This document shows, piece after piece, positions 54,265 through 63,310 of a stretch of DNA of 64,000 bases. The notes below the pieces were generated by a model. The model was not told where the DNA came from and did no database searches. It worked only from the letters and a program-made list of their open reading frames with translations. The position numbers and the translations under genes were made by a program. Numbering within the stretch: the stretch's first letter is position 1; every line of letters begins with the position of its first letter. This DNA is from Fidelibacterota bacterium (lineage in GTDB: Bacteria; Fidelibacterota; UBA8477; JABMPR01), in the NCBI GenBank assembly GCA_018673925.1, contig JABHBL010000057.1, forward strand, positions 1 through 64,000, written 5' to 3'.

Positions 54265-54834
54265 TTACCCTGCTAAGCGCTTCAACATAAATGCGATGGA
54301 GTCATCCTTTTCCATCTCAGTAAATATCTTGGTTTCCAGGATTTCGAATCGACCATCGAGCAGACCTACAAAGCTCTCCTCCGTGTATTGCTGAAACCCC
54401 AGATCCCCGAATTCCTCATAATCATCCCCATACCAAAGGGCGTGGAGGACAAGCCCGCCCTCGTTAAGTCTTCCGTGCTGGGCTGCCAGGGATTGTCGAC
54501 AGGCATCCTTACTGAGGTGTTGGAGTACCTTATTGGAATAGATGGCGTCAAATTGTCTTGGGGTATCCATGGTTACAGCATCCAACTGGATCACATCAGC
54601 CTGAGGGTGTAGCTTGAGATAAAGATCAATGAATGGCTGGGCATAATCTGAACCGGTGGCAGGGTATTTTTTCAGGAGAATATCCAGATCTTTCCCTGGA
54701 CCCATTCCCAGCTCAAGCACAGTTGACTTCTCAGATAGATAGCGACTGAACCACTCAATAAGCTCAGCTCCATCATAACCTTCAGCCAGCTTGATGTACT
54801 CCTTAACCCCTTTTTCTGTATCGTAAAAACCCAA
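54265..54834 (-). CDS. Class I SAM-dependent methyltransferase
   Basis: The 189-residue protein has the methyltransferase fold. Motif I is VLELGMGPGKDLDILLKKY (about residues 38-56), then DVIQLDAVTMDTPRQFDAIYSNKVLQHLSKDACRQSLAAQHGRLNEGGLVLHALW. This is typical of small-molecule methyltransferases rather than rRNA enzymes. The substrate is unknown. It begins 6 bases after the end of the GyrI-like lipoprotein gene on the same strand, and so probably belongs to the NYN-LOTUS/GyrI transcription unit. Confidence 0.93.
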   Translation of the reverse strand: MGFYDTEKGVKEYIKLAEGYDGAELIEWFSRYLSEKSTVLELGMGPGKDLDILLKKYPATGSDYAQPFIDLYLKLHPQADVIQLDAVTMDTPRQFDAIYSNKVLQHLSKDACRQSLAAQHGRLNEGGLVLHALWYGDDYEEFGDLGFQQYTEESFVGLLDGRFEILETKIFTEMEKDDSIAFMLKRLAG

Positions 54835-54840
54835 AACTGC

Positions 54841-55479
54841 TTAACCCTCTGTTTCTTCTGTCTCAATCGATTCTGTTGGTGGCTCTGGAACTGGAGTGGC
54901 AATTTTGGCAACAGGATATCGAATGATGGTATAGTATTTATCTGGGTTTCCCGGTCCAAACATGCCTGGACCTTTTAGATATTCTTCTTCATGGGGTCCT
55001 GATATCTCATAACCCTCTTGCTCTAGTAGCTTATGAAGTTTCTCAACGGAGGCAGGTTCAGAAGCATAAGAACCAACATGAAGAATTTCAGCTGTCATCC
55101 CATATTCCCAGGTTTCCAGCTTAAGTTTTGGATATTCCTCGCGGATTTTCTCAGGTATTTCTAGGACAGATTCACTCACTGGCATGGCATATATCCCAAT
55201 CCATTCCTCCATGGGGGTCTCCAGGGGTTTAGGCCAACGTGCACGGGGAACTGGCTTGCCCAGCTCATGGTTTTTTTTCAGCTTAAAAAAGGTTGAAAAC
55301 AGGGCACCAAAGGCTTCTCCACCGACATCATTGGGATTACCAACAACCTCATATACCAGTAATTTTTGAGGTGCTTTATCAAAGATTTGAGGTTCCAGAA
55401 GATATTCATATTCCTCGAAGTTATTACCGCATCCTATCAAAAGGATGATGCCCAGAGGTAGTAATAGTTTGGCTCTCAT
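54841..55479 (-). CDS. GyrI-like small-molecule-binding lipoprotein
   Basis: The 212-residue protein has a lipoprotein signal ending LIGC (Cys17). A GyrI-like (AraC effector-binding) domain follows: LLVYEVVGNPNDVGGEAFGALFSTFFKLKK, then ILHVGSYASEPASVEKLHKLLEQEGYEISGPHEEEYL and YYTIIRYPV at the C-terminus. These domains bind small hydrophobic molecules. Having one as an envelope lipoprotein is unusual compared with the cytoplasmic forms. Its start overlaps the end of the NYN-LOTUS gene by 4 bases, so translation is coupled. Confidence 0.9.
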   Translation of the reverse strand: MRAKLLLPLGIILLIGCGNNFEEYEYLLEPQIFDKAPQKLLVYEVVGNPNDVGGEAFGALFSTFFKLKKNHELGKPVPRARWPKPLETPMEEWIGIYAMPVSESVLEIPEKIREEYPKLKLETWEYGMTAEILHVGSYASEPASVEKLHKLLEQEGYEISGPHEEEYLKGPGMFGPGNPDKYYTIIRYPVAKIATPVPEPPTESIETEETEG

Positions 55480-56243
55480 GATTTTCCTCTCCGCTTTGGG
55501 TTTTTGGAAACTTTGTTTTTTACATAAATAAGTTTGAACCGTCCTGTGGGACTTTCCCTGGATTCAACATCAAATTTTTGAGTTGATTTGATGAGAGGCG
55601 TTAATTTTTGGAAGCCATAATTCCTTGCATCAAAATTGGGTTGTTTTTTCTGTAACAGATTGCCCACATCCCCCAGAAAAGCCCAGCCATCATCATCGGC
55701 CAGATCAGAGACTGTCATGGCAATTAAACGAATCACCCTCGGGGTAATCTTGTCAATATTTTCAGGTTCTGGTTGTTTGTCCTCGGTGGCCTCTGATTCG
55801 TTTTCCTTGGCCAGATTCTTCAATATTTCGATATAGATAAATTTATCACAAGCCACGATAAAGGGTTCTGGGGTTTTCTTCTCCCCAATCCCAAAGACCT
55901 TCATGCCAGCCTCCCTAAGTCTGGTGGCCAGCCGGGTAAAATCACTATCGCTGGAGACCAGACAGAATCCATTCACTTTCTCTGAATACAAAATGTCCAT
56001 GGCATCTATAATCATGGCGGAATCTGTGGCGTTTTTGCCCGTGGTGTAGCCATACTGCTGAATTGGTGTGATGGCATTTTCCAGCAGGAGGTTCTTCCAT
56101 TTGGAGAGATTGGGTTTAGTCCAGTCACCATAAATGCGCTTGATGGTGGGATTACCATACTTGGCAATTTCTTCCATCATCTCTTTTACATGGGCAGATG
56201 GAATATTATCACCATCAATCAAAACTGCGATGTTTAAATCCAT
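55476..56243 (-). CDS. NYN-domain ribonuclease-like protein with OST-HTH/LOTUS domain
   Basis: The 255-residue protein begins with a PIN-like NYN domain (residues about 4-140). Its catalytic-type acidic residues are Asp10 and Asp12 in LIDGDNI, Asp74 in NATDSAM, and Asp99 and Asp101 in SSDSDF. A linker rich in Glu follows. The last 85 residues form an OST-HTH/LOTUS domain, which binds RNA or G-quadruplexes in other proteins. It may cut or bind RNA in the cytoplasm. The 4-base overlap with a lipoprotein gene is unexpected and may simply reflect compact gene order. Confidence 0.93.
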   Translation of the reverse strand: MDLNIAVLIDGDNIPSAHVKEMMEEIAKYGNPTIKRIYGDWTKPNLSKWKNLLLENAITPIQQYGYTTGKNATDSAMIIDAMDILYSEKVNGFCLVSSDSDFTRLATRLREAGMKVFGIGEKKTPEPFIVACDKFIYIEILKNLAKENESEATEDKQPEPENIDKITPRVIRLIAMTVSDLADDDGWAFLGDVGNLLQKKQPNFDARNYGFQKLTPLIKSTQKFDVESRESPTGRFKLIYVKNKVSKNPKRRGKS

Positions 56244-56376
56244 AACGCACCTCCAGTATGGTTTTTCATAGACTAAAACGTGTGGAAACGTCTGATATTA
56301 ACCAGACAAACGAGGAATGGATACACTATTTCCAAAAACCACAACGAGAAAGCCTCACCAATTGCTGGCTAAAGCG

Positions 56377-58071
56377 CTATGGTTTCATGACGTATCTATC
56401 TTTTAAGGGAAAGATTTGATCTGACCAAACCCTGTCAAAACGCGTCCGGTCAACGGTTGGTTTTTTTATCATCATTGAACAGAGTCGCATTTGACTCATG
56501 GTTGCACTGCTCTTGGAATACAATTGCAAGGCATGGCTGGAGAAATCTCTGACCATAAAATCAAATATTTGATCAATAGTGTCGTCATCTACTGCGTAGA
56601 TTTTGGCGTTTTCCAGGACGAGTTGACCATAAACCACCAGGGTAAACAACTCACCCAGCGCCATGAGGAAGTCAATATCCTTACGTTGTGATTTATCCGG
56701 TTTGGCCAACATCAAGAGGGTTTTCAGGAGACGAATCTGTTGTTTGAAGATCTTAACATTGGGCAGCTGAACTGTTTTATAGACTTTGCTATAATCATGA
56801 AAACGAATTTTCCCTAATCCACGAGTAGGTCCCTGATTAAAAAGGAAGTCATCGTTCTGGGCTTGTGATTGTTGCTCAACATCAGGATAGTCTGTAGATC
56901 GAAAAAAATAACTCGCCATGAATTTGAGGATAAGGGCAATATTCACATGAACCGTACCCTCCAGTTTTGGAAGGGCTCTGATATCACGAGAAGCCATTTC
57001 AAAAAAGGTGTCTTTCTCAAAACCTTTGGCTGCAATCACATCCCATAGCAAATCAATCACTGCTTCTCCCTGGGTGGTCACCTTCATTTTCACCACAGGA
57101 TTATATAGCAGATATCTTTTGTCCTCACTTGAGGCAACCCGCATGTAGTCTGCGGCTCGCAAGGCCACCAGTTTCATGGCCACCAGTCGGGAATAGCCAT
57201 CGACAAACATTTGCTGGACATGGGAAAAATCGGTGACATGCACATCATACAGCTTCCGTTGAGAAGCATGGCTGAGAGCTTCATAAAATGCATGAGTACA
57301 CATCCCAATTGAAGCCCATCCCAGATTGTATTTCCCAATATTTACTGTATTGAGGACGGCATTCCAGGCATCCTCACCTTTATGCAGGATATCTTCCTCT
57401 GAAATTGGATATTCATCCAGCGTGTATTCTGCTACATAGCTCTGACTATTCACCACATTCTTTACACAATTGTATTTTTCATGCTGATAGTTGGCGACAA
57501 AAACAACATAATCTCCTGAATCAGACATTTTCCCAAAAGTGGAGACCATTTTGGCAATATTGCCATTTCCAATATAGTATTTGGATCCATTTGCCAGATA
57601 CTGACCTGTCTCTTGTGGGGATAGTGACATTTCGGTTGAGTAGATATCTGCGCCATGATCTTTCTCCGATAAACCAAAGGCAAAAACCTCACCCTCTTCA
57701 AGCAATCTGGCAGCCCGTTGTTTTAGGGCTTCATTTTCAGACATCCAGATGGGACCCAGACCCAGAATGGAAACCTGCCAGGTGTACCAGTAAGCCAAAC
57801 CATAAAAACCAAGTATTTCGTTGAAGTGGGCAATACGCCAGGTGTCCCAGCGATAATTATCCTTACCATGTGCCGGTGGCGTTAGGAGGGTGGCAAAGAT
57901 CTTTTCCTTTTTAATAAAGTCTAGAAAATCAGCATACCATACCTGGTTGGTGTCATCGTCTTTTACTTTTTGTAGCCCCTTGGTTTCAAAAAACTGAATG
58001 GTCTTCTGAATAATTTCCTGGAAGCTTTCGTCCTGGTGTTTTGGCGAATAAATAATTGGATTAAGTAACAC
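56377..58071 (-). CDS. Acyl-CoA dehydrogenase-family protein
   Basis: The 564-residue protein follows the acyl-CoA dehydrogenase pattern: FGLSEKDHGADIYSTEMSLSP for flavin and substrate contacts, GSKYYIGNGNIAKMVSTFGK, RKLYDVHVTDFSHVQQMFVDGYSRLVAMKLVALRAADY in the C-terminal helices, and LPKLEGTVHVN, where Glu is in the usual catalytic place. It is longer than classical 380-residue enzymes, with an extra C-terminal helical region of about 150 residues. That matches the large ACAD group of bacteria and mycobacteria. It should oxidise an acyl-CoA in the cytoplasm. It stands alone, with gaps of 133 and 142 bases. Confidence 0.92.
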   Translation of the reverse strand: MLLNPIIYSPKHQDESFQEIIQKTIQFFETKGLQKVKDDDTNQVWYADFLDFIKKEKIFATLLTPPAHGKDNYRWDTWRIAHFNEILGFYGLAYWYTWQVSILGLGPIWMSENEALKQRAARLLEEGEVFAFGLSEKDHGADIYSTEMSLSPQETGQYLANGSKYYIGNGNIAKMVSTFGKMSDSGDYVVFVANYQHEKYNCVKNVVNSQSYVAEYTLDEYPISEEDILHKGEDAWNAVLNTVNIGKYNLGWASIGMCTHAFYEALSHASQRKLYDVHVTDFSHVQQMFVDGYSRLVAMKLVALRAADYMRVASSEDKRYLLYNPVVKMKVTTQGEAVIDLLWDVIAAKGFEKDTFFEMASRDIRALPKLEGTVHVNIALILKFMASYFFRSTDYPDVEQQSQAQNDDFLFNQGPTRGLGKIRFHDYSKVYKTVQLPNVKIFKQQIRLLKTLLMLAKPDKSQRKDIDFLMALGELFTLVVYGQLVLENAKIYAVDDDTIDQIFDFMVRDFSSHALQLYSKSSATMSQMRLCSMMIKKPTVDRTRFDRVWSDQIFPLKDRYVMKP

Positions 58072-58213
58072 GATTTCCCCCTCTGGAAAGATGTTCTACT
58101 TTAATCAATGTTTCAATTGTTCAACAACAATTTAGCGAGGCAAAGATACAACCTGCCAGTGAGGGGTGTTATCTATTTGGAGGAATATCCGGAGTATTGG
58201 GTTGTTGGAATAA

Positions 58214-58813
58214 CTACTTAGTCTGGACACTAAAAGTGATCAAAAACTCATCGTAGATGGCTCTGTCACCCAGACCATCAAAAAACTTATTCGATTTATA
58301 GCGGATGTTGTATTTGGTTCTATCAACAATGATTTGTCCAGAGGCGGAAGTCCTCTTTTTCTTCATGTCAACGAGGGCATCAAATTCCAATGCATGAGTA
58401 ATACCTTTGAGCGTTAAATCTCCCTTGAAATGATAATTCGGTTCGCCTTTTTTAGCGGTCTTTATAGGAGTGGCATTGGCAAATTCAAAGACGGCCTTGG
58501 GGTATTGCTTCACACCAAAGAAGTCATCATGCTTAAGATGTTTTTCCAGGCTTCTGTTCTTTTTCTCATCCTTGATATCCAACACTTTGATGCTGGTCAT
58601 ATCGAGAATAAAGCGACCGCTTTGTATATGCCCTCTTTCAATGGTCACCTCGCCCTTTTGTATTTCAAGACTTCCGCTGTGCTCACCAGTTACCTTTTTT
58701 CCCACCCATTCTACTGTACTTTGCTTGACATCGATGGGCGTGCCGGCGAAAAGTGAAAGGGATAGGAAGAAGGTTGATAGGCCTAGTGCGATATTTTGTA
58801 CTGATTTGTTCAT
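58214..58813 (-). CDS. YceI-family periplasmic lipid-binding-like protein
   Basis: The 199-residue protein has a signal peptide (ending LSLFAG). The YceI pattern follows: VDIKQS-like start VKQSTVEWVGKKVTGEHSGSLEIQKGEV, then FILDMTSIKVLDI, HLKHDDFFGVKQYPKAVFEF and GDLTLKGITHALEFDA. YceI proteins form a small barrel that holds an isoprenoid or fatty acid. It is in the periplasm. A perfect 24-base palindrome lies just upstream, 33 bases before the start codon. The gene follows a peroxiredoxin gene on the same strand. Confidence 0.94.
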   Translation of the reverse strand: MNKSVQNIALGLSTFFLSLSLFAGTPIDVKQSTVEWVGKKVTGEHSGSLEIQKGEVTIERGHIQSGRFILDMTSIKVLDIKDEKKNRSLEKHLKHDDFFGVKQYPKAVFEFANATPIKTAKKGEPNYHFKGDLTLKGITHALEFDALVDMKKKRTSASGQIIVDRTKYNIRYKSNKFFDGLGDRAIYDEFLITFSVQTK

Positions 58814-58846
58814 TATTCGTTTTCCATAATTGTGAGAATTTACTTT

Positions 58847-58870
58847 AACACCCGACTTAAGTCGGGTGTT
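58847..58870. terminator. 24-base perfect palindrome, likely terminator of the peroxiredoxin gene
   Basis: AACACCCGACTT and AAGTCGGGTGTT are exact complements and form a 12-bp palindrome with no spacer. It lies 23 bases after the end of the peroxiredoxin gene and 33 bases before the YceI start. The T-run TTTTG follows only on the plus strand, so termination on the minus strand is possible but not certain. An operator for YceI is the other reading. Confidence 0.5.
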
Positions 58871-58893
58871 TTGATGATAAGGGATAATCCCTG

Positions 58894-59409
58894 CTAGTCC
58901 TTGGCCGGTGCTTCCAGAGCTTTAAAATCTGCCAAAATCTCAGCCCCATGTCCAGTAACAGTCACATTCTCATAGATTTTGCGAACCATACCGGCTTCAT
59001 CAATCAAGAAGGTCTTTCTTGAAGGAACAAATATCCCTTTAGTGCCATAAGCTGCAGCCACAGACTTGTCCAAGTCACTCAAAAGAGTAAAGGGCAGATC
59101 GTATTTCTCAGCAAACTTTTTATGGCTCTTCATATCATCATAACTCACACCAAAGACTTTGATACCATTCTTTTCAAACAGGGTATAATCATCCCGAATT
59201 GAACAGGCTTCCTTGGTACAACCTGGTGTATCATCCTTGGGGTAAAAATATACTACAACCAGCTGACCTTTGTACTCAGAGAGGGTATGAGTATTTCCAT
59301 CCTGATCCTGCATAGTAAAGTCTGGGGCCGGGCTGCCCTCCTTGAGTTTATTATCTGCCCCTGATGCCATTCCAAAAAGTGTTAAACCTATCATTATTAT
59401 TACTTTCAT
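58894..59409 (-). CDS. bcp: Exported Bcp-type peroxiredoxin
   Basis: The 171-residue protein has a short signal peptide (MKVIIMIGLTLFGMASG). A complete peroxiredoxin Q/Bcp domain follows: EGSPAPDFTMQDQDGNTHTLSEYKGQ, then FYPKDDTPGCTKEACSIRDDY with the peroxidatic and resolving Cys at Cys64 and Cys69. It should remove peroxides in the periplasm, whereas most Bcp proteins are cytoplasmic. No thioredoxin gene is close by. The DsbD-like and redoxin genes at 11.2-12.8 kb could supply electrons, but this is only a guess. Confidence 0.95.
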   Translation of the reverse strand: MKVIIMIGLTLFGMASGADNKLKEGSPAPDFTMQDQDGNTHTLSEYKGQLVVVYFYPKDDTPGCTKEACSIRDDYTLFEKNGIKVFGVSYDDMKSHKKFAEKYDLPFTLLSDLDKSVAAAYGTKGIFVPSRKTFLIDEAGMVRKIYENVTVTGHGAEILADFKALEAPAKD

Positions 59410-59503
59410 TATTTTATCATCCTTAAATATCGGTCATATCATATATCTTAGAGTTTATATCACATGCTTTGTTACATCATATCCCCTGAAGGTTGATTAG
59501 TTC

Positions 59504-61306
59504 CTATTCATGCATAATTCCTATACCCACAACACCTATCCCATTATGGGCGCCCACCACAGGTGAAATCTCTTGAATGTAGGCTGGTGCTTTCCCCAGT
59601 ATTTTTTCAATATCTGCGGCATAATCCTGGGCGCGATCGAGAGCTCGGGCATGGACAATGGCATAATTCCAAACCCTGTCCTTCTGACCAAACTCTGTAA
59701 CCAGTTTTTTGATTTTATCCATGTTTCCCTTACGGCTGAAAGACTTGCCAAAGGCAATACCCTTGCCCTCTTCATCTAATGAGATAATGGGCTTCAGGTT
59801 TAACAGTTTGGCCACCAGTCCTTTCAATGGACTTACCCGTCCTCCGCGGACCATATACTTCAGGGTGGCTACATCCACAAAGACCTTAGTTTTTTCTACG
59901 TAGTTTTTAGCCAGGTCCGTTAACTCTACTATGTTTTTTCCCGCCTCTATGGCCTGGGCCAGGCGGTAAACAATCAAGCCCTGTGATACAGAGAGTTGTT
60001 TTGAGTCCACCACATGAATGTCATCGTCTTCATGGTTTTCAACGGCCTGAACGGCCAGATTGTGAATACCACTCAACTGACTTGAGATGTGGACACTCAC
60101 AACAGAATCATAGTGGGTCTTCAGGAAGGATAAGAGGTTACTCACCATAGCCGGGCTGGGTTGTGCAGTAGACGGATGAACCGGGGCTGCATCCAGCAGG
60201 CTATAAAATTTATCCGGGGTAATTGTGACTTTGTCCAGATAGCTGTTTTCGCCAAAATTCACAGTAAAGGGAATCACATTTATCTGATATTTCTCAATAA
60301 TTTCCTGGGGTAGATCGCAGGCTGAATCCGTTACCAGAGCAATGGGATACTTACGCTTGTTACTTACCTCAAACTGACGAATCATATCCTCAGCCTTCAT
60401 GCTAGCCAACTCACCTTTCTCCCTGAGCCAATCAAATAATTCTGCGGGATCATTGGTATGAACGTGGAGTCGTAAGCGCTGAGGAGAACCAGCCACAACC
60501 ACCGAATCACCAAAGGATTCAGCCTTGCGTTTCACCTCAACAAAATCGATCTGAGCATCAGAGATTAAAGCTTCGGTACAATAGCGGTAGGGGATGTCAT
60601 CATCACCAGAAAACTGATGAATTTCTACTGATTCTTCGGGCTTTTCGAAAACGGGTATATCTCTGAGATTTCCGGCTCTCATGAACTCTGATATTCCCTG
60701 TAAGAGGTCAACAAAACCTTTTGCTCCAGAGTCTACGACACCAGCCTTAGCCAGCACCTCCAATTGCTTGGGTGTATCCCTGAGCGCTTTTTCGGCTACT
60801 TCAAAAGATTTGTGCAGAATTACCTGAAAATCATCTGAAGTAGCGCTGAATTTTTCCAGCGCAACAGACCAGGAGCGCATAACCGTTAGAATAGTTCCTT
60901 CCACAGGGTTAAGCAGGGAGTCATAGACATGTTCTACGCTTACCCTTGCTGCTTCCACAAATTTTGCCGGGGTTGCTAGCTTTTCACCCTTTAGTGATTT
61001 CGACAATCCGTACAGAAATTGGGCAAAAATAATTCCTGAATTTCCACGGCTGCCCATGAGAGCTGCATCTGCAGCATCAGTAACCACTTTTCCAAGGGAT
61101 GCATCCGTTGGGAGCTCAGCAGCAACAGCCTGGACTGTTGATGCCAGATTGGTTCCTGTGTCTGCATCTGGAACGGGAAACACATTGATCTTGTTCAGGT
61201 ATGCCCGATCATTGATTATGGCTTGAGCACCTGCAATAAAGGCCGCTCTAAACCGATGGCCGTCAATATATTTTACGCCTTGTGGTAGCACTAATTCACT
61301 CATCAA
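59504..61306 (-). CDS. Fused DAK2 (FakA-like) and DegV (FakB-like) protein
   Basis: The 600-residue protein joins two partners that are separate in Firmicutes. The N-terminal DhaL/DAK2 kinase domain (about residues 15-205) has the ATP/Mg region PVPDADTGTN at 44-53 and GSRGNSG at 85-91. A FakA middle-domain signature, YRYCTEALISD...VHTNDPAEL, covers 240-290. The DegV domain (about 318-600) has VTDSACDLP at 325-333, HPSTAQPSP at 377-385 and ISSQLSGI at 407-414. In the Fak system FakB binds a fatty acid and FakA phosphorylates it. Here both would act in one chain. Activity is inferred from motifs only. Confidence 0.95.
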   Translation of the reverse strand: MMSELVLPQGVKYIDGHRFRAAFIAGAQAIINDRAYLNKINVFPVPDADTGTNLASTVQAVAAELPTDASLGKVVTDAADAALMGSRGNSGIIFAQFLYGLSKSLKGEKLATPAKFVEAARVSVEHVYDSLLNPVEGTILTVMRSWSVALEKFSATSDDFQVILHKSFEVAEKALRDTPKQLEVLAKAGVVDSGAKGFVDLLQGISEFMRAGNLRDIPVFEKPEESVEIHQFSGDDDIPYRYCTEALISDAQIDFVEVKRKAESFGDSVVVAGSPQRLRLHVHTNDPAELFDWLREKGELASMKAEDMIRQFEVSNKRKYPIALVTDSACDLPQEIIEKYQINVIPFTVNFGENSYLDKVTITPDKFYSLLDAAPVHPSTAQPSPAMVSNLLSFLKTHYDSVVSVHISSQLSGIHNLAVQAVENHEDDDIHVVDSKQLSVSQGLIVYRLAQAIEAGKNIVELTDLAKNYVEKTKVFVDVATLKYMVRGGRVSPLKGLVAKLLNLKPIISLDEEGKGIAFGKSFSRKGNMDKIKKLVTEFGQKDRVWNYAIVHARALDRAQDYAADIEKILGKAPAYIQEISPVVGAHNGIGVVGIGIMHE

Positions 61307-61331
61307 AACCCCAATCGTTTATCTTTTTTAA

Positions 61332-61877
61332 TTATAACCAGACCTGTGGAACCATCTGGATTTTGTCAAGGTCATACCCCTGTTTCTTAACTTTCGTTAA
61401 GATAGACTGATAGATATCATATGGAAGACTGGAATCCCGAGCCATGATCCAGAGATACTTCCGGCTTGGTACACCGATCACCGTGTAAGAGTAATCATCT
61501 GCTAGATCGATGATAAGATAGCCCAGCTTCAAGGGCCAGACTGGCTGTACCCGCCACTCCGCATTGGTTTCCTTGTTATGGATGAATCCTTTTTGGGTCA
61601 TATGTTTGGGTTTTCCCTCAGGGGAGCCGTCGCGGTAGTCAAAACTTACCTCCACAATTTCCTTCTCTGGATTCCAGGTATAGTTCTCAATGGCATTGAC
61701 CGCACCCTTTTCAAAGGACGTGGGAATGTTCGCAATGACAAACCAGTCACCCATGAATCGATCTAGATCCACATAGTCAACCAGTTTTTGCTTATCTTGT
61801 TTTTCGTCAGCAGTTAGCATGGTAAAAAGCCCTAACACTATTATAAGTATTGATGTGAATTTTGTGGGGTGGTTCAT
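61332..61877 (-). CDS. Bacterial lipocalin (Blc-like)
   Basis: The 181-residue protein has a signal peptide (MNHPTKFTSILIIVLGLFTMLTA). The lipocalin GxW motif lies in DLDRFMGDWFVIANIPTSFEKGAVNAIENYTW. TVIGVPSRKYLWIMARDSSLPYDIYQSILTKVKKQGYDLDKI is typical of the Blc family's last strands and helix. It lacks a lipobox Cys, so it is probably soluble in the periplasm. It overlaps the DUF1295 gene by 4 bases and is the last gene of the four-gene unit that begins at 63846. Confidence 0.95.
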   Translation of the reverse strand: MNHPTKFTSILIIVLGLFTMLTADEKQDKQKLVDYVDLDRFMGDWFVIANIPTSFEKGAVNAIENYTWNPEKEIVEVSFDYRDGSPEGKPKHMTQKGFIHNKETNAEWRVQPVWPLKLGYLIIDLADDYSYTVIGVPSRKYLWIMARDSSLPYDIYQSILTKVKKQGYDLDKIQMVPQVWL

Positions 61878-62638
61878 TTTCTTTTTCCAGGAAAAAAGGC
61901 ATTGGTGTTTTCTATATATTCAGCATAATCTGGTTTCGTTTTTCTCAGTAAATCATCCAGCATGGCAACCCCGGAGACTTTCATAAGCAACCAGGTCATG
62001 ATGACTGGGCTGATGACAATCCAAAAAGTATTCAACTCAATGGCGATAAGTGTAAAGCCCCACCACAACAAGGCTTCTCCAAAATAATTTGGGTGACGCG
62101 TCAAGCCCCATAATCCAGTATTCAGAACCTGGCCCTTGTTTGCAGGGTTCATTTTGAATTGACGTAGCTGCCAATCACCAAGACTTTCAACCAAAAAGCC
62201 CACCACGAAAAACAGGATACCGACCCAATCGAGAATGGTTAATGATGATTGATCCTGTAATCCTGTCAACAGGGGAATGGACACAATCCACATGACAACC
62301 CCTTGAAGAATGAAAACACGAAGATAGGATAGCCACCACCATTTAGCGCCATACTGATTGCGCCAATTGGCATAGCGGGCATCTTCGGCATGGCCGAGAT
62401 TTCTCACTCCGATATGAATCGATAATCTCAAACCCCAGAGCAGAACAAGCAAATACAATAGACGGGGTTGCAGAGCTGAACTGTAGTCCGCTGCCAGATA
62501 GAAATATCCAACCACCAGAAAACCCAGACCCCAGAAGATATCCATAATACCGGCATCTTTTTTAAGAAGACTGATAATCCAAACAATACTCACATAGATC
62601 AGGATGGCCAGGCCGCCCTGTAGAAATAATTGTCCCAT
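61874..62638 (-). CDS. DUF1295 membrane protein, steroid 5-alpha-reductase-like
   Basis: The 254-residue protein has about seven membrane helices and the DUF1295 pattern: SLLKKDAGIMDIFWGLGFLVVGYFYL, then RYANWRNQYGAKWWWLSYLRVFILQGVVMW. KGQVLNTGLWGLTRHPNYFGEALLWWGF contains the conserved R-H-P-N-Y-F-G-E segment that binds NADPH in related reductases and methyltransferases. It likely reduces or modifies a lipid in the inner membrane. Its end overlaps the lipocalin start by 4 bases and its start abuts the START-domain gene. Confidence 0.95.
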   Translation of the reverse strand: MGQLFLQGGLAILIYVSIVWIISLLKKDAGIMDIFWGLGFLVVGYFYLAADYSSALQPRLLYLLVLLWGLRLSIHIGVRNLGHAEDARYANWRNQYGAKWWWLSYLRVFILQGVVMWIVSIPLLTGLQDQSSLTILDWVGILFFVVGFLVESLGDWQLRQFKMNPANKGQVLNTGLWGLTRHPNYFGEALLWWGFTLIAIELNTFWIVISPVIMTWLLMKVSGVAMLDDLLRKTKPDYAEYIENTNAFFPGKRK

Positions 62639-63310
62639 TTAACCATTCTCCTGTACACTGCGGCGTTCTGTTTCAAAAATTGCGTCTTTAAATATACCCA
62701 CAACGGAGACCCGGTTGAAATAATCACTGACGGAGTCGGGAAGCCAACCACCGGGATCCATTACGAGCCGGTAGGATACATCATATTGTCCATCCGGTCT
62801 TTTATCCATGGACCAGGAACCTACACCCACATCGATATAAACCCCTGATCTCTCGTTGATTGCATAACCGTCAAGGTTCTTTTGGGGAATAAGCTCCCAA
62901 TCCACTCTGGTTTCTGCAGTGTCCGGTCTAAACATCTTAAAGGCATATACCCTATCAGAGATGAGTGGCACTTCAACATACTGATATCCAATAATATGAT
63001 CACTGCTGTTCTTCAGAAGGGTGGCTTCCATACCTGGAGCGCTGCTTAAGAAGCGACCATAATTTGCAATATCTTCTATAACCTCTGCCAGAGTTGCAGG
63101 ATCAATATTGATGGTCTGACTCACTTTTACGGCCTTAACTGCGATTCCGTCTATTTCTTTTTCGGAGATTGAAATCCCGTCATCCGTCGACTCAACCAGA
63201 TTCCAGTTTTCAGTATCATACAATTGATCGGACAATACTGCTGGTGAAGCTAAACTGGTCATTGGCATGACAAGCCGAGCAATCAGGGCAATCTTAAAAA
63301 TGAGGTTCAT
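62639..63310 (-). CDS. Exported START/SRPBCC-domain protein
   Basis: The start is placed at 63310 (MNLIFKIALIARLVMPMTSLA) because it yields a signal peptide and a 4-base ATGA overlap with the DUF2878 gene. The upstream in-frame ATG lies inside that gene. The 223-residue protein has a START-like lipid-binding fold: WNLVESTDDGISISEKEI, then NIDPATLAEVIEDIANYGRFL, YQYVEVPLISDRVYAFKMF and VSYRLVMDPGGWLPDSVSDYFNR. It probably carries a lipid or sterol-like molecule in the periplasm. Confidence 0.9.
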   Translation of the reverse strand: MNLIFKIALIARLVMPMTSLASPAVLSDQLYDTENWNLVESTDDGISISEKEIDGIAVKAVKVSQTINIDPATLAEVIEDIANYGRFLSSAPGMEATLLKNSSDHIIGYQYVEVPLISDRVYAFKMFRPDTAETRVDWELIPQKNLDGYAINERSGVYIDVGVGSWSMDKRPDGQYDVSYRLVMDPGGWLPDSVSDYFNRVSVVGIFKDAIFETERRSVQENG

